Shown here: positions 34,250 to 41,800 of the stretch, in pieces
How positions within the stretch are numbered: position 1 is the first letter of the stretch
How the letters are laid out: every line of letters starts with the position of its first letter
Assembly (NCBI GenBank): GCA_041908065.1
Contig: JAYRGC010000029.1
Location: forward strand, 1 to 42,819
From: JAYRGC01 sp041908065
GTDB lineage: Bacteria > Pseudomonadota > Alphaproteobacteria > UBA9219
DNA length: 42,819 nt
Reading direction: 5' to 3'
Position numbers and translations under genes: made by a program
The notes under the pieces: model-generated
Databases searched by the model: none
Seen by the model: only the letters and a program-made list of their open reading frames with translations
Told to the model about the DNA's origin: nothing

Positions 34250-35560
34250 TTATGTTCTCGGCTGCGAGCGGCGTTCCAACTCCGGCAGGAATTGGGGGCC
34301 TCTCAGCTCGGGATGCTGTCTGCGTTCCAGCCTGCGGATGGCGAAGTGCATCCATACGAGGGAAACGGCGGCGACGGCGAACAACAGCATGAAACAGCTG
34401 GTCCACACGCCGATAATGTCGTTCATATATCCGAACGCTATCGGCAGCACGAAACCGCCCAAGCCTCCGATAAGGCCGACGATCCCGCCCACCGACCCCA
34501 CGTTGTCGGGATAGTAGACGGGAATGTGCTTGTATACGGCCGCCTTGCCGAGCGACATGAAAAAGCCGAGCACAAAGGTAAGAATGGTGAAAGGGATGAA
34601 CCCCATCGTCATGGAGAACGCGATGTCTCCGGTGATGCCGTGAACCACGTAATCGGTCGATGGATAGCTAAGCAGGAACGTGCAGATGACCGAGACGATA
34701 AACGTCCAATACATGACGCGCCGCGCCCCGTACTTGTCGGACAGCCACCCGCCGAATGCGCGGAATATCGAAGCCGGTATCGAATACGCCGCGCCCAACA
34801 TGCCAGCCATCTTGATGTCGAGGCCGTAGGCTCCGACGTAGTAGCGCGGCAGCCACAAGGCCAAGGCCACAAACGCCCCGAACACGAAAAAGTAGTAAAG
34901 GGAAAACCGCCAGACCTGCAGATGCTTCAACGGCTCCAACGCCAAGGCGGTCGATTTGGGCTTTTCGCCCTTGCTGCGCCGCGCCGTCAGAACCGGATCG
35001 TCCTTGGTAAAAACCCAGAACAGCACCGCCGTGGCCGCCATGGCCACCGCCCAAACGTTGGCCACCATTTGCCAGCCGTACGCCACCATCACGAACGGGG
35101 CGACGAACTTGGTCACCGCCGCGCCAACGTTGCCCATGCCGAAGATGCCCAACGCCGTGCCCTGCCGCGCCTGAGAGTACCAGCGCGAAACGTAGGCTAT
35201 GCCGACCGCGAACGAGCCGCCCGCGATGCCCACGCCCAAGGCGGCGACGAGAAATTCGTTGTAGGTGGTGGCGTAGGTCAAAAGCCAAGTGGCGATCGCC
35301 GCCGAAATCATGACGGCGGTATAGACGATGCGCCCGCCGTATTGATCCGTCCAAATGCCTAAAAACAGGCGGCTGAGCGATCCGGTAAGTATCGGGGTTC
35401 CCACCAAAAGCCCGAATTGGGTGTCGGTCAGCCCCAAATCCTTCTTTATCTGCACGCCGATGATGGCGAAAATAGTCCAAACCGCGAAGCAAACCGTGAA
35501 GGACAGCGTGCTGGAGATCAATGCCCTCAACTGGTCTCCGGTAGAAGCTGGTGAAGACAT
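34250..35560 (-). CDS. narK1: Nitrate transporter, NarK1/symporter type
   Basis: 436 residues, twelve membrane segments, nitrate/nitrite porter family. It begins FAVWTIFAIIGVQIKKDLGL and has GTPILTGSLSRLFLGIWTDQYGGR, GIAGGSFAVGIAYVSRWY and SVGGIVGLIGGLGGFVLPI. The type I subgroup is linked to proton-coupled nitrate uptake that starts respiration. Tandem with the second transporter (56 bases between), as two proteins or as one fusion in several denitrifiers. First gene of the operon and divergent from the NIT-Crp regulator. Confidence 0.9.
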   Translation of the reverse strand: MSSPASTGDQLRALISSTLSFTVCFAVWTIFAIIGVQIKKDLGLTDTQFGLLVGTPILTGSLSRLFLGIWTDQYGGRIVYTAVMISAAIATWLLTYATTYNEFLVAALGVGIAGGSFAVGIAYVSRWYSQARQGTALGIFGMGNVGAAVTKFVAPFVMVAYGWQMVANVWAVAMAATAVLFWVFTKDDPVLTARRSKGEKPKSTALALEPLKHLQVWRFSLYYFFVFGAFVALALWLPRYYVGAYGLDIKMAGMLGAAYSIPASIFRAFGGWLSDKYGARRVMYWTFIVSVICTFLLSYPSTDYVVHGITGDIAFSMTMGFIPFTILTFVLGFFMSLGKAAVYKHIPVYYPDNVGSVGGIVGLIGGLGGFVLPIAFGYMNDIIGVWTSCFMLLFAVAAVSLVWMHFAIRRLERRQHPELRGPQFLPELERRSQPRT

Positions 35561-35645
35561 GTCTGGCTATCCGTTGGTTGATATGACAGGATAAAGCGGG
35601 ATAAAAATCGAAATTCGTTCATGTCACGTCCTTAAGATTCGCCAC

Positions 35646-35659
35646 TTGACGAAAATCAA
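35646..35659. promoter_or_regulatory. FNR/CRP-type palindrome in the narK1/regulator control region
   Basis: TTGACGAAAATCAA fits the TTGAY-N4-RTCAA pattern used by FNR, DNR and NNR-type regulators. Centre is 92 bases from the narK1 start and 68 from the regulator start. If it acts as a class II activator site for narK1, transcription would begin near 35611. A weak -10 (CATGAA on the minus strand) lies at 35618-35623. Binding by the adjacent NIT-Crp protein is inference. Confidence 0.65.
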
Positions 35660-35720
35660 TTATTTTCTCGAAATTAGAATGGAGAAAGAAGAACGACCAT
35701 TCCTCATGCCATAGGACAAG

Positions 35721-37292
35721 ATGACCGACTTGCTGATCTTTTTAATCGACGCTATCCACCACGCCCAGAAAGAGCGCGGCCTGTCGTCGCTTTTTCTCCG
35801 AGACGACAATCAGAGCGACCGCAAAGATCTGGTGGAAAACCACAAACTGCTGGACGACGCCATAGCCAAGCTATCGGAAAACATGCGTTCAACCGCTTCC
35901 CCAGCCGGAATCTCAGGAAATTGGCGGCTTATGGAAATGGGGATTAAAAAGCTTCCCGAAAGACGCGAGAAAATCCTAAACAGGCGACTGGCTCCCTGCG
36001 AAGCCATAGCCTTCTACACCTTCGAGCTAATGCAACCGGCGATGGATTTGCTGGGAGGCGTTTTATCGGCAGGAAAGGCGTTCGACCCATCGAAAGCGAG
36101 CGCATTCCTCCACTTCATGCAAATGAAGGAAAGGATTGGCCAAGAACGTGCCGAAGGCGTGGCCTTGCTCGCGAAAAGCGGTGGCGCGGACGAAGACGTC
36201 TCCATCCGCGTCAAGTGCTTGGTAGAAGAACAAAAATCATACGAAACGCTTTTTCTCAAGTTGGCTAAATCCGAACAGAAACAGGAGTACGACCAACTGA
36301 AGGAAAAATCCCCTGCCTTCAGAAAAATAGATTCCATCAACGACGCAATAGCCGCGAGCGGTAATGTAGTTCGCTTGACCTGCGGCTGCTCGGCGCGCGA
36401 TTGGTTCGACGCCTTCACCGCCAAAATGGATCTTTTGCAGGAAATAGCCGCGTCGATGGCTATGGGCCTTAACGGAAAAAACGAGGGAGAAAATTACTCC
36501 GTATCGTCAAAGGCGCATCTGGAAAAAACCATCGAAGACAACCTCGACAACATCAAAAAACTCCCCCTGTTCGCCGGAATCGGGGACAGCGCGTTGCGGG
36601 AAATAGCCTCGCAAGCCAGAATCTCCTGCCACGATGATGGAAACAGGCTGTTGGAACAAGGCGAGACGGTGCAACGCCTCTACATAGTGTTAGCCGGCTG
36701 GGTAAAGATTTTCAAAAATGACACCGACGGCCGCGAAGCCGTGATCCAAATACTGGGGACCGGAGAAAACGTGCTGGAACCTGCGGTGGTGAACTCCCAA
36801 CCCGCTCAGGCTAACGCTCAAATAGTAGGAAAAACGCATCTGTTTTCCCTGCCCGCCGCCGCTTTGCGCGAGCATCTGGAATCCAACAAGATATTGGCTA
36901 TAAACATGTTGTCGTCTCTGGCGTTGCAATCTAGTAATTTCATCGCCCACATCGAGCAATTGACTCTGCGAAGCGCGGAACAGCGCATCGGCTGGTTCCT
37001 CCTGAAATTGCGCCTCTCCGGCGATCAAAAAAGCCTTGATATAAACCTGCCGTACGACAAATCGTTGATAGCCTCCCTGCTCGGGATAAAGCCGGAGACT
37101 TTCTCCCGCGCCTTGCAATCTTTCCGCGAACGCGGTTTCGACACCGGAAAGCACGTCTTAAGAATGCCGGAAATCCACGCCTTGTGCGAGTTTTGCGATC
37201 AGGATCTGGCGCAACACTGCATGCGCGAAGAAGCCGAGCGATGCCGCGACGGGGTTTTCCCCGCCAACCGCCCCAGCTCACGCAAGTCTTGA
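35721..37292 (+). CDS. NIT-domain Crp/Fnr-family transcriptional regulator
   Basis: 523 residues. Residues 1 to about 250 are a NIT (nitrate- and nitrite-sensing) helical domain with its signatures: HAQKERGLSSLFL (14-26) and HFMQMKERIGQERAEG (131-146). The AIAFYTFELMQPAMDLL helix pairs with them. About 284-385 is a cyclic-nucleotide-type beta-barrel (LPLFAGIGDSALREI, then QGETVQRLYIVLAGWVKIF). A dimerisation helix runs about 388-416 and a Crp-type HTH about 445-472 (KSLIASLLGIKPETFSRALQ). No membrane segment: a cytoplasmic one-component sensor-regulator. The C-terminus has C-x2-C-x7-C-x7-C (489, 492, 500, 508), possibly metal or Fe-S binding. The ATG has AGGA nearby. It is divergent from narK1 and upstream of moaA. 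Its stop codon lies inside an FNR-type palindrome. Confidence 0.9.
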   Translation: MTDLLIFLIDAIHHAQKERGLSSLFLRDDNQSDRKDLVENHKLLDDAIAKLSENMRSTASPAGISGNWRLMEMGIKKLPERREKILNRRLAPCEAIAFYTFELMQPAMDLLGGVLSAGKAFDPSKASAFLHFMQMKERIGQERAEGVALLAKSGGADEDVSIRVKCLVEEQKSYETLFLKLAKSEQKQEYDQLKEKSPAFRKIDSINDAIAASGNVVRLTCGCSARDWFDAFTAKMDLLQEIAASMAMGLNGKNEGENYSVSSKAHLEKTIEDNLDNIKKLPLFAGIGDSALREIASQARISCHDDGNRLLEQGETVQRLYIVLAGWVKIFKNDTDGREAVIQILGTGENVLEPAVVNSQPAQANAQIVGKTHLFSLPAAALREHLESNKILAINMLSSLALQSSNFIAHIEQLTLRSAEQRIGWFLLKLRLSGDQKSLDINLPYDKSLIASLLGIKPETFSRALQSFRERGFDTGKHVLRMPEIHALCEFCDQDLAQHCMREEAERCRDGVFPANRPSSRKS

Positions 37293-37337
37293 TATACGTC
37301 AATTCGCGACGGCTTCAAGCGCGTTAGCATAGCCTAA
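37289..37337 (+). promoter_or_regulatory. FNR/CRP-type site and candidate promoter of the moaA operon
   Basis: TTGATATACGTCAA (37289-37302) is a full TTGAY-N4-RTCAA palindrome. A -10-like TAGCAT lies at 37325-37330, placing the box centre about 41.5 bases before a start near 37337. That is the classic class II activator spacing. The box overlaps the stop codon of the NIT-Crp gene. The match in layout is seen; function is inferred. Confidence 0.6.
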
Positions 37338-37375
37338 CTATCTCCGAGCTTGCTCTCCTAAATCAGCGCGACGCC

Positions 37376-37485
37376 GCGACACGGAGCGCAAGCCGCTGTT
37401 CCCTGCCGCATTCCCTAAATGACAAGGGGAACAGCCAGGGTCGGCGGCGAAAGCCGCCGGCCTCTCGCCTTTAGAAAGGGGAAGC
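37376..37485 (+). ncRNA. Structured moaA leader, candidate Moco RNA motif
   Basis: A 9-bp stem, GCTGTTCCC (37395-37403) with GGGAACAGC (37427-37435), is followed by a GAAA-capped hairpin, GGCGGC (37443-37448) with GCCGCC (37453-37458). Then comes GGCCTCTCGCC just before the ribosome site AAGGGGA. Moco-type leaders before moaA carry GNRA-capped hairpins and a terminal GCCUCCC-like stretch. The resemblance is partial and I could not model P1, so the family call is tentative. Confidence 0.4.
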
Positions 37486-37489
37486 CGGT

Positions 37490-38464
37490 TTGAAGCTAGA
37501 GGACGGCCTAGGCCGAACTTTTTCGTATCTGCGTCTGTCGATAACCGACAAATGCAATTTTCGTTGCCGGTACTGCTTGCCCAACGGGCACGGCAAGACC
37601 TTGGGCGACGGATTTCTGACATCGTCCGAAATAGCCCGTCTGGCGAAGGCCATGGCGGGCTTGGGTGTGTGGAAAATCCGCCTCACCGGCGGAGAGCCTT
37701 CGGTTCGCCGCGACTTTCCCGACATAATCTCCGCCTTAGCCTCAACCACCGGCGTCAGAAAAATATCCGCCACCACCAACGGCTATAGCTTGGCGGCAAA
37801 CGCCGCGCGTTGGCGTTCTTGCGGCCTATCCTCCGTCAACGTCAGCGTCGACAGCCTGAAAAGCGAGCGTTTTCGAGAGATAACCGGACACGACAAACTG
37901 GACAAAGTGCTGGACGGCGTGCGCGCCGCCGCCTCGTCCGGCATGAACGTCAAGATAAACGCCGTGTTGTTGAAAGGCGTCAACGACGACGAGATGGAAA
38001 GTTTCATCGCTTGGGCTGCCATAGCCCCCGTCTCAGTCCGCTTCATCGAGTTGATGCAAACCGGCGACAACGCCGAGTATTTCCGCCGCCATCATCTAAG
38101 CGCGGACGCTTTGATTTCGCATTTGCTGTCCAGCGGATGGCAAGAACGTCCGCGCCGCGAAGGCGACGGCCCCGCCGCGGTGTATTGCCACCCCCGCGCC
38201 GCCGGACAGGTGGGCGTAATCGCCCCGTATTCGCGGGATTTCTGCGCTTCGTGCAACCGCCTGCGCGTCACGGCGCGAGGGGATCTGCGACTGTGTCTTT
38301 TCGGGGATTCCAGCCATTCGCTGCGGGATCTGCTGCAAAACGACGACCAAACGGCGAAGTTGCAGGAACGCATTTGCGGCTTGCTGCGGATAAAAAAGCC
38401 GTCGCACTACCTGCGCGATGGAATAACCGGAATGACCTCGCATCTCGCGTCGTTAGGAGGATGA
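37490..38464 (+). CDS. moaA: GTP 3',8-cyclase MoaA
   Basis: 324 residues, TTG start preceded by AAGGGGAAG. Radical-SAM enzyme making the first molybdenum cofactor intermediate from GTP with MoaC. N-terminal cluster CNFRCRYC, SAM-binding LTGGEPSVRRDF, and the C-terminal second cluster CASCNRLRVTARGDLRLC. It ends in the functional Gly-Gly (SLGG). First gene of moaA-moaCB-moeA; its stop overlaps the next start (ATGA). Confidence 0.96.
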   Translation: MKLEDGLGRTFSYLRLSITDKCNFRCRYCLPNGHGKTLGDGFLTSSEIARLAKAMAGLGVWKIRLTGGEPSVRRDFPDIISALASTTGVRKISATTNGYSLAANAARWRSCGLSSVNVSVDSLKSERFREITGHDKLDKVLDGVRAAASSGMNVKINAVLLKGVNDDEMESFIAWAAIAPVSVRFIELMQTGDNAEYFRRHHLSADALISHLLSSGWQERPRREGDGPAAVYCHPRAAGQVGVIAPYSRDFCASCNRLRVTARGDLRLCLFGDSSHSLRDLLQNDDQTAKLQERICGLLRIKKPSHYLRDGITGMTSHLASLGG

Positions 38465-39474
38465 AGAAAATGGCGGTCTCTCGATCCTTCAATATGGTGA
38501 ACGTGGGAGAAAAACGCCCGACGCGCCGTCTTGCTATGGCGCGGGGAACCATCAGCGTAGGCGTGGAAGCCTTCGCGCTGCTACGCGACCGGAAACTTCC
38601 CAAGGGCGACGCGCTGCTCTTGGCGGAAGTCGCCGGAATCCAAGGGGCCAAACGCGCCAGCGACACGATACCCCTCTGCCACCCGCTGCCGCTCGATCAG
38701 GTCAAAATCGCGCACGAGCTGGACGAAAACGTGCATTCCATAACCGTCTATTGTCTGGCCGCCGCCTTCGCCAAGACCGGCGTGGAAATGGAGGCGATGG
38801 CAGGAGTCCAAGCCGCCCTTTTGGCCATTTACGACCTGACCAAAATGGTGAACGCGGCTTTGACCATCGGTGATTGCTATCTTTTGGCCAAGACAGGTGG
38901 CAAGTCCGGGGTCTGGGTATGTCCGCAAGGCGCGCCGGAATGGGTACGGCAGGAAATGGGCATCACCTCAATCAGTCCCCCCAAACTCGCGAACTGCCGC
39001 GCCCTCGTCGTCACCCTAAGCGACCGCGCCGCCTCCGGCGTCTATGAGGATAAATCGGGTGCTGTGCTGCGCTCCTTGCTGGAAGAGGCCGGAAGCGAGG
39101 TTGATAAAACGGTTGTGCTTCCCGACGATAAATCGCGCATTGTCAGCGAGATAACGGCAGCTCTTAAAGGCGAAGATAAACCATCCCTCATCATCACCAC
39201 CGGAGGAACCGGCGTATCCGACCGCGACGTTACGCCGGAGGCTTTGCGGGAAATCGGTGGCAAAGAAATCGTTGGCGTAGGAGAATTATTGCGCCTGCAT
39301 GGCTCACAATACACCCCTAATTCGTGGAGCAGCCGCTCCCTTGCCATAGAGGCCAATGGGGTTCTGATCGTCGCCCTACCCGGCAACGTCAAGGCGGTGC
39401 GCGAAGGCATGGAATGCCTGTTGCCCATCATCCCCCATCTGCTCAACACCATCGCCGGAAAAAAGCATGATTAG
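38461..39474 (+). CDS. moaCB: Bifunctional MoaC-MoaB molybdenum cofactor protein
   Basis: 337 residues joining two enzymes. Residues about 1-160 are MoaC, cyclic pyranopterin monophosphate synthase: KxxSDTIPLCHPLPL with the His, TGVEMEAM with the Glu, and IYDLTKMV with the Asp and Lys, all present. Residues about 178-335 are MoaB/Mog, the molybdopterin adenylyltransferase fold: LSDRAASGVYEDKSG, TTGGTGVSDRDVTPEA and ALPGNVKAVREG. The start overlaps the moaA stop and the end overlaps moeA by eight bases. The same fusion is known from other bacteria. Confidence 0.93.
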   Translation: MKKMAVSRSFNMVNVGEKRPTRRLAMARGTISVGVEAFALLRDRKLPKGDALLLAEVAGIQGAKRASDTIPLCHPLPLDQVKIAHELDENVHSITVYCLAAAFAKTGVEMEAMAGVQAALLAIYDLTKMVNAALTIGDCYLLAKTGGKSGVWVCPQGAPEWVRQEMGITSISPPKLANCRALVVTLSDRAASGVYEDKSGAVLRSLLEEAGSEVDKTVVLPDDKSRIVSEITAALKGEDKPSLIITTGGTGVSDRDVTPEALREIGGKEIVGVGELLRLHGSQYTPNSWSSRSLAIEANGVLIVALPGNVKAVREGMECLLPIIPHLLNTIAGKKHD

Positions 39475-40732
39475 CTACGCCCAAGCCCTCTCCTTGTTGA
39501 AGCAAAAAGCCTTAACCGCTTCTTTGCCCCGTATGGCCGTGCCGTTGCGCCAAGCCTGTGGCCACGTCGCCGCTAAGGAGATCCGCGCCGGATTTTCCCT
39601 GCCTTCTTTCGACAATTCGGCGATGGACGGCTTCGCCCTAAACTACGAAGACTGGGAAATCCTCCGCCGCGCCGGAGGAGACGACATGGCGGTGCGCGAC
39701 ATGGCCCCGGCCGGCAACGCGAGGTTGAAGCTTGATCGGGGAACGGCGACCCAGATCATGACCGGAGCCGTCGTCCCCCAATACGCCGACACCGTCATAC
39801 CGATCGAGGACGTCGACGTCGTCCGCGCCATAAGCGGGCGGGCAATATCCATAAAAATACGCAAGCCTCCCGAACGCGGTCAACACGCGCGCGAGGCCGG
39901 AAGCGACTTTCGACAAGGCGAGGCCGTTGTCGCGGCAGGAGAAACGATAACCCCCGCCCATATCATGGCGTTGGCCGCGCTGGGCGTGGCAAAAATCGAG
40001 GTTATGGCTATCCCGAAGATCGTAGTGCTGGCAACCGGCAACGAGATCCGCGATGCGGAGGAATCCGGCGATGGCTCTATAATCCGTCCCGAAGGCGGCG
40101 GGATATACAATTCCAGCTCCCCCTACCTTTTGGCCTCCGCCCAAGCCGTCGGGGCCGAATGCGAATACAAAGGCATCGTGCGCGACGACATGCCGGCGTT
40201 CATAGCCGCCATGGAAAAGATATTGGCCGAAAAATCCGCCGCGCCGCGCATAATCCTGTCCACCGGAGCGGTCTCGATGGGCGATTTCGATTTCGTGCCT
40301 TCCGCTCTCGACGCTCTGGGCGCAAAAATGGCGTTTCATCGAGTGGCGATAAAACCTGGCAAGCCCATCTTGTTCGCCGCGCTTGAAAACGGGGATTGCT
40401 TCTTCGGATTGCCCGGGAATCCGGTCTCTTCGGCTGTCGGGTTCCGCTTTTTCGTCGTCCCCTTCCTGCGGGCTTTGCTGGAAATGCCTGAAGAATCCCC
40501 CTCTCCGGCGCGGCTATCCGGCGAATACGCCGGAAAGGCGGGGCTGCGCCGTTTTCTGAAGGCTAAACGGGAGATCGGCGCGGACGGAACGGTCAGGGCG
40601 CAGATTCTGGCCGGACAGGAATCCTTCCGCGTCAAACCGCTCTTGTCCGCCAATTGCTGGGCGGTTTTCGGGGAAAACGACGGGAAAATAGAACAAGACG
40701 CTCTGGTGGAAACCTATCCTCTCTCTCCCTGA
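39467..40732 (+). CDS. moeA: Molybdopterin molybdenumtransferase MoeA
   Basis: 421 residues. Inserts molybdate into adenylylated molybdopterin. Motifs are SFDNSAMDGFAL, ATQIMTGAVVP, VLATGNEI, IYNSSSPYL, ILSTGAVSMGDFDFV, IKPGKPILFA and FGLPGNPVSSAV, in family order. Translationally coupled to moaCB. The next genes lie beyond a 320-base repeat-filled gap with their own promoter. Confidence 0.96.
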   Translation: MISYAQALSLLKQKALTASLPRMAVPLRQACGHVAAKEIRAGFSLPSFDNSAMDGFALNYEDWEILRRAGGDDMAVRDMAPAGNARLKLDRGTATQIMTGAVVPQYADTVIPIEDVDVVRAISGRAISIKIRKPPERGQHAREAGSDFRQGEAVVAAGETITPAHIMALAALGVAKIEVMAIPKIVVLATGNEIRDAEESGDGSIIRPEGGGIYNSSSPYLLASAQAVGAECEYKGIVRDDMPAFIAAMEKILAEKSAAPRIILSTGAVSMGDFDFVPSALDALGAKMAFHRVAIKPGKPILFAALENGDCFFGLPGNPVSSAVGFRFFVVPFLRALLEMPEESPSPARLSGEYAGKAGLRRFLKAKREIGADGTVRAQILAGQESFRVKPLLSANCWAVFGENDGKIEQDALVETYPLSP

Positions 40733-40749
40733 ACCCGAATGACTTTTCC

Positions 40750-40988
40750 GGCTCTTGCCCAAAACGGGTGGGTAAAGAGTCGCTTTTTTCAGCAATCACG
40801 GTCTGTCCCTCCCCCTTCTTAGGGGGAGGTTAGGTGGGGGTTGGCGCAGCAAACCTCATGCTTGGGTGGATGCTCTGACAACCCCCACCTAACCTCCCCC
40901 TAAGAAGGGGGAGGGACACCACCGCACTGGCGGGCAGAACTTCGTCTCAACCCTGAAGTAAACCACCCACCCGTTTTGGGTGAGAGCC
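40750..40988. mobile_element. MITE-like element with nested perfect 39-bp inverted repeat
   Basis: The outer ends are GGCTCTTGCCCAAAACGGGT then GGGT (40750-40773) and an inverted copy with 22 of 24 matches (40965-40988). Inside, 40805-40843 is repeated exactly inverted at 40879-40917 (39 bp, zero mismatches), built around TCCCTCCCCCTTCTTAGGGG. Noncoding. Begins 17 bases after the moeA stop; the stretch 40733-41040 holds no gene. Confidence 0.8.
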
Positions 40989-40990
40989 AC

Positions 40991-41019
40991 TTTTCCGGTC
41001 AGTGTGAATTCATTATAAT
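40991..41019 (+). promoter_or_regulatory. Candidate promoter of moaD-moaE-mobA
   Basis: A perfect -10 TATAAT (41014-41019) with TTTTCC (40991-40996) 17 bases before it as a weak -35. The -35 lies just outside the end of the repeat element, so the element supplies flanking sequence only. A GAGGA ribosome site precedes the moaD ATG. Confidence 0.5.
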
Positions 41020-41052
41020 CTTGCATCGAAACCAAGCGCGAGGATTGCCGCC

Positions 41053-41334
41053 ATGGAAGAGCCGAAAAAAATCAGCGTGACGATCTGCCTTTACGGCGCG
41101 TTCCGCAAATACGCCGACGGTCATAACCTTTGCGTGTCGGCCCCCACGGGCGCGAAAGTCGGCGACCTGCGCCGCATACTTGAAACCGAGCTTCTAGGCC
41201 GTTATCCCAATTTCAACGATTTCGGGCTGGTCGAAGACTCGGCCTTCGCCGACGAAGGTTCCCTCATCGACGACGAACGTCTTTTGTCCGACGGAGAAAA
41301 TATCGCCGTCCTGCCTCCGGTCTGCGGTGGCTGA
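41053..41334 (+). CDS. moaD: Molybdopterin synthase small subunit MoaD
   Basis: 93 residues, beta-grasp fold. Carries sulfur as a C-terminal thiocarboxylate; the required Gly-Gly end is present (LPPVCGG). ICLYGAFRKYADG and the GAKVGDLRRIL helix fit the ThiS/MoaD family, and ENIAVLPPVCGG is typical of MoaD. One base separates its stop from the moaE ATG. Confidence 0.92.
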   Translation: MEEPKKISVTICLYGAFRKYADGHNLCVSAPTGAKVGDLRRILETELLGRYPNFNDFGLVEDSAFADEGSLIDDERLLSDGENIAVLPPVCGG

Positions 41335-41335
41335 A

Positions 41336-41800
41336 ATGGCGGGAAAAATCCACGTAGGCATCACGTCTGCAAAAATAGATTGCGACGCCGCGCTGCGTTT
41401 CGTCGACGATCCGGCGCACGGCGCGTCGTGCCTGTTCGTAGGCCGCGTGCGCGACAACGAACTGGGACGGGAAGTCGAGGCGGTCGACTATGACGCCTTT
41501 GAACCCTTGGCGGTAGCAATGTTCTCGGCCATCGCTTCCGAGGCGCAAAGCAAATGGGACAACGACCTGAACATCTGGCTGGAACATTTCCAAGGCCGGT
41601 TGGAGATAGGCGGAATCAGCATCGTCATAGCCGTGGCCTCGCCCCATCGCGACGAGGCCTTCCAAGCGTGCCGCTATATCATCGAAAACGTCAAAAGCCG
41701 CGTTCCGGTGTGGAAGCACGAGCGTTACGCCGACGGGGAAAGCGGCTGGAAAAGCGGGCAAAGCCTGCGCTCCGCCGCCGCTTCTTCCCATGCCGGATAG
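41336..41800 (+). CDS. moaE: Molybdopterin synthase large subunit MoaE
   Basis: 154 residues. Catalyses conversion of precursor Z to molybdopterin with MoaD. Family landmarks are ASCLFVGRVRDNELGREVEAVDYDAFEPLA, IVIAVASPHRDEAFQACRYIIENVK and VPVWKHERYADGESGW, with the Lys residues expected in the active site. ATG chosen over an overlapping GTG nine bases upstream because GGTGG precedes it well. It overlaps mobA by 11 bases. Confidence 0.94.
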   Translation: MAGKIHVGITSAKIDCDAALRFVDDPAHGASCLFVGRVRDNELGREVEAVDYDAFEPLAVAMFSAIASEAQSKWDNDLNIWLEHFQGRLEIGGISIVIAVASPHRDEAFQACRYIIENVKSRVPVWKHERYADGESGWKSGQSLRSAAASSHAG

